64,000 nucleotides of DNA, from positions 300,552,150-300,616,149 of the forward strand of contig NC_064619.1 of the NCBI RefSeq assembly GCF_023898315.1, read 5' to 3'. Position numbers and translations under genes: made by a program. Numbering within the stretch: position 1 is the stretch's first letter; each line of letters starts with the position of its first letter. This DNA comes from Schistocerca nitens (taxonomy: Eukaryota; Arthropoda; Insecta; Orthoptera; Acrididae). The notes under the pieces are model-generated. The model did no database searches, was not told the DNA's origin, and was given only the letters and a program-made list of their open reading frames with translations. Positions 53,281-63,809 of the stretch are shown one piece after another.

Positions 53281-55741
53281 CAGTTGCATACCAATGCTGT
53301 ATGTTGCACTGGCCAACGCCAATGGGAGGGGTCAGCGACTGACCCCACAACCATCACACATTCTCTATCTAGGATAAATCACATTACTTATGTATTTCCA
53401 TAATTATGGCAGATTAGAAGATTAAAATATTGATTATTATTACTGGGAAAGGCTTTCTGCTACGTTTCTAGTAAAAAATAATTTTTTTTACATTTATTTG
53501 TATTAATTTCACAATTACATTCAGAACACTCTACAATACGAACTACTTCTTTTCTTGGTGTGTGCAGGGCAGATATACTTCCTGCAAGAAGTGCAAGCCT
53601 TCGTGTACTTACGGTCTTCGCTTCTGGCGCACAAGTAACAGCGTCGTTTCTTTGGCAGATTATGCACAGCTGCACGTGTTACTTTCCGTCGCGGCTCCGT
53701 AACGTTGTTTTTTCTGCTCACAGCACCTTGACTTTGATTACACTCATACCCAAAAGTTGATAACGCTGTAGTGTATTTTGAGTGTAGGCCTACAGCATTT
53801 TGAGCGGGTCTTTTCATGTTGAAGTCACAAAGTTCACGAGGAGGATCTTTCAGGTACTTCTTTCTTCCAGAACTCTTTGTCGGGTAATTCTTTGTCCATT
53901 CCTTGTGTGTATCTTGAAATACAACATATGAATTGTATGCTGCAATGTCAATCAAATTGAAAAACACCGCCATTGGCCATCAACGCGTTGCTCGACCGCA
54001 GCTGTACGTTCTTACACACTTATCGAATGTATACACTCCTGACTTTGTACAGTTGTAGAATAGGATGATGTCTGGCATCTGTTCCGTCACATTCATATCA
54101 TGATGTTGGGTTGGCAATACTGTAACAACCGTTCCTTTCTTAGGCACGTAACTGACTAAAGTGGCATCAGCACTAAAGGCAAATCGGATTGTTCCCGGTG
54201 TAGCTTTTCTTAGAGATACAGGACGGAGTTCTGTAGGAACATCGCGTTTGTCACTTCGAATAGTACCAACTGTAGTTATTTTCTCTTTCAAAAGACCAGA
54301 TGCTAGTGGAACGGTAGTGAACTTTCTGTCCATGGTAACATTTCTTCCAGATTCTTTCAAGTTAGACATTTCAATCAATCTTCTAACTATTTCAGGGCCA
54401 CTGTTATGGTTCTTCTCATTAGCGTGCTTTCCAGCGTAGGGATCCGCAGCGAAGCAGTATTTCGTATCTGAATCAAATAACAGGTTCACCTCTATTCCAT
54501 ATTTTCCTAGTTTTGTTGGAATATACAGCCTGAATGGGCATCGCCCATGGACGGTCATAAGTTCTTCATCCACTGTGACTGACTCACTAGGATTATAAAA
54601 CTCTGGAAATGTACTAACTATCATGTTCCATATATCCCTGATAGGAGCAAATTTGTCGGTCTGTTTTCTAGTTGCTCGAGTTAGAGCATCATCAAAACGC
54701 AAGCACTTCAGTAAGAGCCTCAGTCTATGCTCCGAAAATGAAGCTCGGTACGCCGGAAACTTTTCTTTACTAAATATATCACGTAAACTGTCCTTGTTCT
54801 GTCTATGGACTCCACAGTTCAATAGAATTCCAATTGCTGACACAATTTCTTCCCTTTCAAATGCTTTCGAAATTTTTATGAAAATATCTTCAGATGATTC
54901 CCTAAGATTTCCAAGCTTTTGATTGGTACACATCAACATGTTATCCAGGATGTTATCATCGAAGTACATGAGAAAAGCTTTACCTGGTGTATAAGGTTTT
55001 ATCCCTGGCTTAGTTCCTTTCAGGGTTCTAATTACGTTAGCAACAGACCTCCTCCTTTGGTTTACGTAAGGGCTTCTCTTCCATATCATACTTGACAGGG
55101 CCACCATGTCTTTTTCAAGTTGATCAGTTTGTGCTTTCGGCCTGGGTCGTCTTCTTGCTGATTGAGTATCTATAAAAATAGAAAACAGAACCGAACACTA
55201 GCAAACTAAGCACTCTACCGAGACACACATCCTGATATACTCCAAAATATCTGCAAAAACTAATAAAAATCAATAACTTACCCTGTTCACTTTCATCCAA
55301 CTCGCTGATGTCAGAAACTACTTGATCTGAAATTTCCACGACTACATCTTCAGTTTCACTGCTTGAGCTTTCGGATAGTTCACCACTAAATTCATTGTCT
55401 GAACTCTCAAGCAAATTTCTAATTTCGTCATCTGTTAATTTCATCTTCTTGTACATTCTGTCAAATGCCACAAGGATATTACCTTCCACTCACCACACTG
55501 TTTACCGGTTGACTGCGAGTGGTGATTGTTGACCTGCTACACCTTCAGTTATAACAATCGCTATAACTCAACAATGAGTGTAAACCAAAATCTGTTCTTA
55601 TTGTCGATTGTAGCAATTATAATTACGATAAATGTCATGTATTTATTAAATAAACTACTGAACGCGACAGGAGTTTTAGCCTAAAAACTTTGTTTGGGTC
55701 AGTTACTAACCCCCCCCCCCCCCCCCGTTGCTATGCAACTG
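53281..55741 (-). mobile_element. piggyBac-like element, complete ends
   Basis: TTAA target duplications at 53277-53280 and 55742-55745 flank 10-bp inverted ends cagttgcata/tatgcaactg. Further inside each end lies a short palindrome (ggggtcagcgactgacccc at 53328-53346, gggtcagttactaacccc at 55696-55713). A 17-base C run lies at 55710-55726. The element is 2,461 bp long with one intron-containing transposase gene on the minus strand. Confidence 0.92.
53521..55489 (-). pseudogene. piggyBac transposase with a 112-bp intron, inactivated
   Basis: Exon 1 (55282-55489) encodes an acidic N-terminus (LESSDNEFSGELSESSSSE). A clear GTAAGT...TAG intron spans 55170-55281. Splicing joins SEQ to DTQSARRRPRP in frame. 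Exon 2 holds the DDE_Tnp_1_7-type core: SVTVDEELMTVHGRCPFRLY (first Asp), NVTMDRKFTTVPLASGLL (second Asp) and FYNCTKSGVYTFDKCVRTYS. In the last block the family has GGVDTLDQ, so the third catalytic Asp is replaced by Tyr (GAT to TAT), although the nearby Asp remains. A TGA at 53980-53982 interrupts ATNRWPMAVFF-like sequence. The same frame then runs to the Cys-rich domain (RCYLCARSEDRKYTKACTSC) and stops at 53521. Two point changes thus disable an otherwise intact gene. Confidence 0.88.
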
Positions 55742-56186
55742 TTAATACGAGATGCTCACAGCCAGAACGCTCAGTGTGGTGCCAACGTGTGAAGCAAGGA
55801 GACAACTGTGCCACACTAACACACTTGTGCTCCGGCAGCCAAATGAGCGAGTTCAATTGTGGCCTTCCTAGTGACGGGATGGTTCTTTCGGAGAACTGCC
55901 AAACAAGTTTGATGTTGTGTAACGATGCTGGCGTGAGTGGTCATATGAACATTCTAACATCCATAGACGAGGCTCTGGACGTCCACGCAGCACAGGCGCC
56001 CGCCAGAATCGTTGTATTGTAAGGCAGCGGTGGCAAATCGTGCAGCTACCACAGCACAGATCAGAGGGCTTCTAGGCCCAGACTCCTCAACACAAGCTGT
56101 TGCGAACTGGTTATTTGCAGTGGGACTACGGGCACGCACACCTCTTAGCCCGCCTTCCACTCACGTAACATCATCAGAGTATCTAG

Positions 56187-56345
56187 TATGTCAGATATTC
56201 TGAATGTGCGTTTGAACGTATACCAATGAGATGGAAAAACGCCAGCTACGTCACATGCACGCCATCTGTCTTCAGTACGGAGTCGCTAGCCGTCATATTG
56301 GCATTCATTTGAAGCTTGCATGTATAGGTCTATACCCCTACATGT
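56187..56345 (+). repeat. ~180-bp dispersed repeat (left part; continues at 57539)
   Basis: This is an inverted match to 48951-49133 (cagatattctgaatgtgcgt, ccgtcatattggcattcatt). Its last ~25 bp (catctatatatgccgtttct) lie beyond the mariner at 57541-57565, showing that the mariner inserted at a TA inside the repeat. Confidence 0.65.
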
Positions 56346-56346
56346 A

Positions 56347-57538
56347 CCGGGTCATAAAAAAGTCAGTATAAATTTGAAAACTTAATAAACCACGGAATAA
56401 TGTAGATAGAGAGGTAAAAATTGACACACATGCTTGGAATGACATGGGGTTTGATTAGAACCACCCCATATTGCTAGACGCGTGGAAGATCTCTTGCGCG
56501 CGTCATTTGGTGATGATCGTGTGCTCAGCCGCCACTTTCGTCATGCTTGGCCTCCCAGGTCCCCAGACCTCAGTCCGTGCGATTATTGGCTTTGGGGTTA
56601 CCTGACGTCGCAAGTGTATCGTGATTGACCGACATCTCTAGGGATGCTGAAAGACAACATCCGACGCCAATGCCTCACCATAACTCCGGACATGCTTTAT
56701 TTTGTGTTAGCAGAAGAGCCAACACCGTGTTACGAATGGAGGCCGAAATGCACGCGTTTTAGCTCACGCAGGCTGGCGTGTGGAGGGAAGAACTATACTG
56801 ACGTGAGGTCGGCAACATGACAAGGAATGAGAATTCAGAAAGCGGACGTAACTAGTTTGATACTTAACTTTAATCCATTAATGATGAACTTCGCTCTTGA
56901 CGGTACATGATTCACAATATTATCTGTTCAGAATACATTCATAGTAACTGAATATGGCGCCTTGCTAGGTCGTAGCAAATGACGTAGCTGAAGGCTATGC
57001 TAAACTATCGTCTCTGCAAATGAGAGCGTATGTAGACAGTGGACCATCGCTAGCAAAGTCGGCTGTACAACTGGGGCGAGTGCTAGGGAGTCTCTCTAGA
57101 CTAGACTTGCCGTGTGGCGGCGCTCGGTCTGCAATCACTGATAGTGGCGACACGCGGGTCCGACGTATACTAACGGACCGCGGCCGATTTAAAGGCTACC
57201 ACCTAGCAAGTGTGGTGTCTGGCGGTGACACCACACTTTACAGTGCTGTTCACAACATTATTCCTCGAGTACAGCTATTGTTGAGGAATGATGGTGGACA
57301 TACTGAGCATTTCCTGTAAAGAACATCATCTTTGCTTTGTCTTACTTTGTTTGCTAATTATTACTATTCTGATCAGATGAAGCGCCATCTGTCGGACATT
57401 TTTTGAACTTTTGTATTTTTTTGGTTCTAATAAAACCCCAAGTCATTCCAAGCACGAGTGTCAATTTGTACCTTTCTATCTACATTATTCCGTGATTTAT
57501 ACAGTTTTCAAATTTATACTGACTTTTTGATCACCCAG
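56347..57538 (+). mobile_element. Mariner-like element, internally deleted, containing a solo LTR
   Basis: The ends ccgggtcataaaaaagtcag and, inverted, ctgggtgatcaaaaagtcag are flanked by TA (56345-56346, 57539-57540). A plus-strand coding scrap of the C-terminal third reads RHAWPPRSPDLSPCDYWLWG in one frame, then LGMLKDNIRRQCLTITPDML. It lacks the HTH and the first two Asp blocks. It is the same family as 49150-52464. Confidence 0.8.
56700..57235 (-). repeat. Solo LTR
   Basis: The 5-bp TSD cttta lies at 56695-56699 and 57236-57240. On the minus strand it begins tgtggtgtcaccgccagaca and carries a TTTAAAT box (cctttaaatcggccgcggtc) and gattaaagttaagtatcaaa. Its 3' end has mutated from the expected CA. 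Size is 536 bp. The mariner sequence is continuous across it (catgcttta-cagtgctgtt). From memory it belongs to a very abundant locust repeat. Confidence 0.75.
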
Positions 57539-57807
57539 TACATCTATATATGCCGTTTCTAATGTAGTCAGAGCATCACTTGGGAGATGGAGTGAAGTGC
57601 CGAAGTCTTCAGTGATAAAAGCAGAATCTGCCTGCACGTAAGTGATAGTCATTTGGACATAAGACATAGATATCACTAACACTATCTCTTAGAGTGCACT
57701 CGTCCCAGACACACTGGCCCCATCCCTGGGTGATCAGGGGTGCGATAAGTTACAACTCTTGTTCAACCTTGGTGCTACTGGAGGATAAGCTAACCAGCGC
57801 TCAGTAC

Positions 57808-58556
57808 ATCTACATCTACATCTACATCTACATTTATACTCCGCAAGCCTCCCAACGATGTGTGGCGGAGGACACTTCACGTGCCACTGTCATTACCTCC
57901 CTTTCCTGATCCACTCGCGTATGGTTCGCGGGAAGAACCACTGCCGGAAAGCCTCCGTGCGCGCTCGAATCTCTCTAATTTTACATTAGTGATCTCCTCG
58001 GGAGGTATAAGTAGGGGGAAGCAATATATTCGATACCTCATCCAGAAACAAGCCCTCTCGAAACCTGGACAGCAAGCTACACCGCGATGCAGAGTGCCTC
58101 TCTTGCAGAGTCTGTCACTTGAGTTTGCTAAACATCTCCGTAACACTATCACGCTTACCAAATAACCCTGTGACGAAAAGCGCCGCTCTTCTTTGGATCT
58201 TCTCTATCTCCTCTGTCAACCCGGCCTGGTACGGATCCCACACTGATGAGCAATACTCAAGCATAGGCCGAACGAGTGTTTTGTAAGCCACCTCCTTTGT
58301 TGATGGAGTACATTTTCTAAGGACTCTCCCAATGAATCTCAACCTGGCACCCGCCTTAATGTATTCGCAATACATTACATTTGTCTGTGTTAAGGGTCAG
58401 TTGCCACTCCCTGCACCAAGTGCCTATCCGCTGCAGATCTTCCTGCATTTCGCTGCAATTTTCTAATGCTGCAACTTCTCTGTATGCTACAGCATCATCT
58501 GCGAAAAGCCGCATGTAACATCCGACACTATCTACTAGGTCATTTATATATAACAT
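57808..58556 (-). mobile_element. CR1-like element, 5'-truncated copy 3
   Basis: The 3' tail is the acatctacatctacatctac run at 57808-57832. Minus-strand coding pieces are YINDLVDSVGCYMRLFADD (the RT active-site FADD is present here), then GTWCREWQLTLNTDKCNVLR, then directly ARLRFIGRVLRKCTPSTKEV and LVRPMLEYCSSVWDPYQAGL. About 50 residues between LRIH and ARLRF are deleted (relative to 2701-3141). It interrupts the Tc1-like relic after SAQYI. Confidence 0.85.
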
Positions 58557-59169
58557 TACATAATGTTGTCAGGCTCATTTTTTTGCGATTCTTGCAACAG
58601 GAAGATGATGTGATGTTTTGAAAGGATAATATTCGTCAGTACAGTGCCAACGAAACTCATCGAGCTCTGCAAAAGGTGCAGCAACTTCCCTGGCCAGCAC
58701 AACTTCCAGACTTACCTTCAGTCGAGAATGTGTGGGATATGATGGGAGGAGAAGTGACTCGTGCGACCAACAAATCTTACAGAACTACGTGAACTGGTGG
58801 ATAAGGTGTGGTATAATGTATCCCAGGACAGTATTCGCCATCTGTACGATCGACTGGGTGCTAGGGTCAGCGCGTGCATTGTCGCCTATGGAGGCTCCAC
58901 CACTTACTAATATGAGTGTTTCAGCACGAGTCGATACCTGGTAACTCAGAACAGATTGCGCTGTTGATCTGTAAAACTAATTATTTTATGTACTCCATAC
59001 GCACTTTGCGAGAATAAATCTTGAGAGTGAACTGGAAGCGTCTAAAGAGGGGTACCATTTTTTTCTTCTTCTCCTTCCTTTTCTCAGGCAGCATATATTC
59101 CAGCCTATAATGCTGTGTCCTGATGAATCTGTTACGGAAAAAGAACGTCCCTATCTGCAGAGGACGTCT

Positions 59170-59740
59170 TCAAAGGGAGTTGTAGCTCCCTTTTAGGTAC
59201 GATGCACACCCTGAATCGCTACTGACTAACGTAAAATACCTTTTCCGTGTGCTTCCATGCAGCCATGTGACGTCATACGTTTTCAATACTGGAGTGCATG
59301 TGGCCGTTGTCGATTGCTGTCGTCCGTTATTATTATCACTCCCTGATGGAAGACTTGCTCTCATTTTCTTGAGCACAGGGAGCCTGATACAATTCTGTTT
59401 CACATCCTCGTCCTTTGGATTAAAATTCTTAGGGTGTTTAGTAATCTCTATGGCCTCTCTTTCATGACATCCGCTTGAGATTGCCATTACCTGAGTTTCA
59501 TCACATTGAATTTTGTAGTGTCCTGGCTTAAAAACGTGTTTGAGCTCTTGCGCTCTTCTAGTCATTTTTCGACCATTCTTTTGGAAGTACCCACTTACGC
59601 GTCTCCTAAACAACACGAAAAGTGTAAATTCGTGCTCTTTCCAAGGTTTACGATTATCCTTGGTTGACTTCTTGTGTTACTGTACCTTCCATGGGGGCTT
59701 GTAGGTTATGGCGATGTTCTTCCTCGTCGAAATCTTTTCT
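59170..59740 (-). pseudogene. Penelope-like element, GIY-YIG region fragment
   Basis: Minus-strand frame: KNIAITYKPPWKVQ, then ELKHVFKPGHYKIQCDETQV, MAISSGCHEREAIEITKHPK and NFNPKDEDVKQN. The HREAIEIxKHPxNFN block following a KIxC-type start is characteristic of the end of Penelope-like ORFs in insects. Part of the GIY-YIG core (the YIG-x-TGR and EH segment) is missing between the two. The RT domain is not present. It is dead. Confidence 0.6.
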
Positions 59741-60300
59741 ACGCGATCAGTAATGGTGGGTATATGACCTAAAATATTATGGCAGTTATTAGATATTTAG
59801 GTGCTATTTGGTTCTCGTGAGCACACCAGACAAAAAGCTGAGTCACCTTTCCGAAAAAAAGCCCGATAATACCGTGTAAGGATTGAGGCCTTGGTAATCA
59901 CAATATCGCCAAGGAGAGGGTCCACAAGGTACTGCAGGTATGCCTTATCCAGCTATAGCCACTCGCCAATGACTAGATCCCGTAGAATTACCGACTTCCG
60001 CGTATGTAAACTGTAATGTTTAAACTGTTGCAAGTAGCCCCAGGCATTTTTTCTGGGATTGAGATTGGTTGAATTAGAGGGCTATTCGAGATGGTTGCAA
60101 CTAGTCCCAGACATTTTTTCTTGGACTGAGATTCGTTGAATTAAAGGGATATTTGAGATGCGATATGGTGCTTGAATTTTCCTCGGACCAGTAACGTATA
60201 CGTGGGAGAGTGTGAACACCTATATGGACATCTTGGTACACAGGGGTGTCCACTGCATATGTATAATGAAACTCCTGAGGAGGAGGGGACATTTGGTTAC
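59741..60300. other. No gene recognised; contains a 67-bp tandem duplication
   Basis: Two copies of a 67-bp unit starting gttgcaa lie at 60027-60093 and 60094-60160 (ccaggcattttttctggga versus ccagacattttttcttgga). Nothing else is recognised. Confidence 0.5.
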
Positions 60301-61725
60301 CAGGAATGTTAAAATAAACATCCTACACGGTCCAGTCCCGTTAATGCGACCACCGCCTATGTTAGACGTCAACGTCCAACAAAAACTGTGTCGGGGGACG
60401 CAGAAAACAGTGCAGTCGTTGTCGTAATGCGGAAACGGAAAATTTGTCTGATGTCCAAAAGGGCAAGATCATTGGCTTTCGGCCCAAGGTCGGAAGCCTT
60501 TCCGAAACTGCTAAGTTTGTAAACTTGCTTGCCGCAAATGTTTGAGTACACCGTGTATGACAAAATGGTGCCATCCAAAACCGACGCTGATGCAATTGTC
60601 GTGCACCACGGGCCATAGATGACAGGGACGAACGACGGCTGTGCGCGCGAGTGGACGTGCAACTGTTGAGCAACTGATCGCTCAGATGAACAATGGACTA
60701 CCAACAGCGTCTCCTCAACGACCGTCCAGCGAACGTTGATGTGAATGGGCCTCCGCAGAAGGCGCCTACTTAATGCCCCATGCTGACTGCTGTCCATTTG
60801 CGGCGAAGGTTGGAATCTGCACGACGGTACCACAACTGAAGGTCCACTGAGTGACGACAGGTAGCCTTATCAGGCGAACCACGTTTTATGCTCTATCGGT
60901 CAGATGGCTCTTCGCGCTAATAGCGCGAAACGTCTGAAACCAAACACCCTGCAACCAGGAGGGAGCGCTACAATCTGGGGACTATTTTTGTGGCGTTGCC
61001 TGAATGATCTCGTCATTCTGGAAGGCAGAACAGATCAACACATCCATCCTTCTGGACCGTGTCCACCCCTCATACAGTTTGTTTCTCTTCTGCCATCCGG
61101 CCGCGGTGGTCTAGCGGTTCTGGCGCTGCAGTCCGGAACCACGGGACTGCTACGGTCGCAGGTTCGAATCCTGCCTCGGGCATGGGTGTGTGTGATGTCC
61201 TTAGGTTAGTTAGGTTTTAGTAGTTCTAAGTTCTAGGGGACTTATGACCTCAGATGTTGAGTCCCATAGTGCTCAGAGCCATTTGAACCATTTTTGTCTT
61301 CTGCCATCTACCAGCAGGGCAATGCAACCTGTCACACAGCTCGCTGTGTTTACGTGCGTGATTCCAAGAGCACCGAGATAAGTTTACAGTATTCTCCTGG
61401 CCACCACGCTCCCCTGATTTGTACCCAATCGGGTATATGTGAGACCACCTCTATCGGGCTGTTCGCACCATGGATCCTCAATCGAGAGACGTAGCGCGAT
61501 TTTCCATGGCACAGGAGTCTACAAGGCTCCACAACCCTGTCCGTATCTTCCCTAACCTCATTGACTCTTCCTGCGCGTTTCGCGCTGCAGTAGGTGGTTG
61601 TTCAGGCTTTTGGCAAGAGGTTACAGTAATGTCACTGGACAATGTAGTCCAAGGTCACGCTAACATGAGCGGTGGATCCAGATCGTCGCATGAAAAACAT
61701 CGCCAATACATCACATAAACATTAT
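60300..61725 (+). pseudogene. Tc1-like element relic, plus strand, with SINE inside
   Basis: This is a relative of the relic at 27371-28640. Coding scraps include RASGRATVEQLIAQMNNGLP, SEPRFMLYRSDG-like sequence (decayed first-Asp block), SAKRLKPNTLQPGGSATIWG, and after the SINE FYQQGNATCHTARCVYV-like sequence in which the second Asp has become Gly. It has many stops. It ends near 61725. Confidence 0.6.
61098..61296 (+). repeat. SINE family 1, full length
   Basis: The head is ccgcggtggtctagcggttc, with B-box ggttcgaatcc. The 12-bp TSD tcttctgccatc lies at 61086-61097 and 61297-61308. It is inserted in the Tc1-like relic. Confidence 0.92.
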
Positions 61726-61799
61726 GTTGTAATGTTCAGGTTACTTCCATATACATGCCATTGAATAAAATCTATTTTATCACGCCATACGGCTTTATT

Positions 61800-61965
61800 T
61801 TTTGAAACGTATCCTCAGTGTCAAAGTTTATAGATGCAGCTGTATATGTGCGTGGATGTAGGTTGCAGTAGGTACTGGGAGATGAAGAAGCTTGCACAGG
61901 ATAGAGTAGCATGGAGAGCTGCATCAAACCAGTCTCAGGACTGAAGACCACAACAACAACAACAT
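61800..61965 (+). mobile_element. LINE 3' end with CAA-type tail
   Basis: The last codons read EMKKLAQDRVAWRAASNQSQD and then a stop. They are followed by agaccacaacaacaacaaca, a short-repeat tail typical of LINE 3' ends. It is strongly 5'-truncated. From memory, this ending recurs in insect LINE proteins. Confidence 0.5.
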
Positions 61966-62279
61966 ATATGTGCGTTTAATTTTCTGTTTCTAAAGCTATT
62001 TTTTTGGTTCCAAACTTTCGAAGTTTCACTGCCACGCCGCTAAGGATATGAACACATTTTCGTCATGTGAATTCGTAAGGCTGGAAGCAGAAGAACATAT
62101 TTATAAGCAAATAAGAAAATATACATAAAGTGCAGCATCTATATACTGATGGTATATTTGAAGATAAGGCGAAACTAGTCTGGCATGATAAAATTGGTTT
62201 TATTCAGTTGCACCTGAAAGCGTCAACATAATATTACACCCAATGGAGAACGCCAGGACAACAAAAGTTAAAAGTGGTC

Positions 62280-62650
62280 ACATAACAACTTCCGGCCTGA
62301 AATAAACCTTCGACACACTACGGTTTTATTGCACAACTGAACCATCATTGCACTCCATAATATTTGAAACAAGCGAAATCGTGTTTCTCCAGACCAATTC
62401 TATAGCTCACAAGTCAGCTACTGCCCAATTTCTGTGTTGTTTGGCCGATTACAGTTGTGCAGCTTTATATGCAGCTGTGATCAGGTGTATTTTGTGAGGT
62501 CCCCGACTTCAGACGTCCCTTGACAATGTTCTTCGAACACTGGTTGAGATGGGGCTGCGTTCACTGACAGTAGAAATTTGTTGGATTTGGAACCGATTGA
62601 CCGCTCGTAGCATCCGTCTGTTGCTCCTACGGGCTAGGATCTTTTACGAC
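62280..62650 (-). pseudogene. Tc1-like transposase fragment
   Basis: The minus strand gives RRTLSRDV, then RGPHKIHLITAAYKAAQL, SAKQHRNWAVADL and IELVWRNTISLV, separated by stops. This matches the region between the HTH and the first Asp of Tc1 transposases (R-x-P-x-LTxxHKxARLxWAxxHxxW), with WSDES decayed. No ends were found. Confidence 0.45.
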
Positions 62651-63040
62651 CACTATTCCTACACCTAATTACGTTTACCTAGAGTCGTAAATCATTCCTT
62701 GTAGTCACATTAGACATTCTGCATTGATGCATCTACAAATCGGGTTATTAATGGACGGTGTGGTCATGAGCGCGCCCGCATCTGGAAATACCTTTCTACT
62801 ATTTCGTCACGTCTCCACGTTGGCTCATCTCGTCCCGATGATTCCATACAACAGGAAGCCACATGATGTTTAGGGATCAGAAACGGAGCGAGTATGAGTC
62901 TGATATTGAGGGCTGCATACACCAGAAAACAAGGCGCCGCTGTTACATCCGTGCTAACTGGCTTCCTTCCTTCCCAATATAGTTCCGGGTGTATAATGAG
63001 TCTGACAAGAGGAGGTCACGACGTTGGGATCACAGATTTA
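62651..63040. other. No feature recognised
   Basis: This is mixed-composition sequence without motifs or repeats that I can identify. Confidence 0.4.
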
Positions 63041-63048
63041 CCTCAAAC

Positions 63049-63740
63049 CTTGTGTAAGTAGGCTGTTTAGGTCTTTGTGTTGGTAACGCCACGTAGCGCT
63101 CTCTATTAAAATCGCTGACTGCGCTGTGTGCAGTCTGTAGCTGGTTGGACTGGTTGTTGGAAGTTATTCGCCAATGTAGTGTTGGGCAGTTGGATGTGAA
63201 CAGCCCGTAGCGTTGGGCAGTTGGAGGTGAGCCGCCTGCAGTGGTGGATGTGGGGAGAGAGATGCCAGAGTTCTGAGATGTTAATATGAGCGGACGATCT
63301 GGACGTGTGTCTGTCAGAAAAAGGAAATTTGTTAAACTTGATGTCACGATTTGAACACTATTAAGGTAAATACATTGTTTGTTCTCTATCAAAATCTTTC
63401 ATTTGCTGACTATATGCCTATCAGTTGTTAGTGACTTCAGTAGTTAGAATCTTTAATTTAGCTAGCAGTACTGGCGCTCGCTGTATCGTAGTAGTTCGAG
63501 TAACGCAGATTTTTGTGTGGTAAGTGATTCGTGAAGGGCAAAGGCTATTGTTAGTCAGGGCTATTATTTTGTAGGGATTATTGAAAGTCAGATTGCGTTG
63601 CGCTAAAAATACTGTGTCAGTGTAGTAATGATCAGAATAAGCAAAGAGAAAACACTCTAAGTACGTTCATTTTCACTCTGGAGTCTGTAGAAGTTTTACC
63701 AGCACTGTCATTCTTTACATTCAAAGAGGAAGTTTCACTC
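63049..63740 (+). repeat. LTR-like dispersed repeat
   Basis: It starts tgtgtaagtaggctgtttag and ends near gaggaagtttca (TG...CA). It includes ggtaacgccacgtagcgctc, gtgttgggcagttggatgtg and a gtaagtgattcgtgaa splice-donor-like site. I recall this as a recurrent sequence in locust assemblies. No TSD was found, and the nature (solo LTR or other) is uncertain. Confidence 0.4.
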
Positions 63741-63809
63741 GTACATCTTCATTAGGCCATTAAAACGACATAATGTGCAAGTAGTAAGGTGCACTACTGT
63801 GGCAATTCC

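Larger units (their letters stand above)
53127..59070 (+). pseudogene. Tc1-like element relic with three large insertions
   Basis: The left end is at 53127 after TA (cactactggaaaaaattagt). The right end is near 59070 and poorly kept. Coding pieces in order: MSEFNCGLPSDGMVLSENC (about 55842), CKAAVANRAATTAQIRGLLG and VANWLFAVGLRARTPLS (~56020-56160), HPWVIRGAISYNSCSTLVLL and EDKLTSAQYI (~57720-57810), ETHRALQKVQQLPWPAQ and LPDLPSVENVWDMMGGEVTR (58650-58760). The order fits one transposase split by piggyBac (53281-55741), a repeat plus mariner (56187-57565) and a CR1 fragment (57808-58556). It is related to the family of copies A and B but old and broken. Confidence 0.7.
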
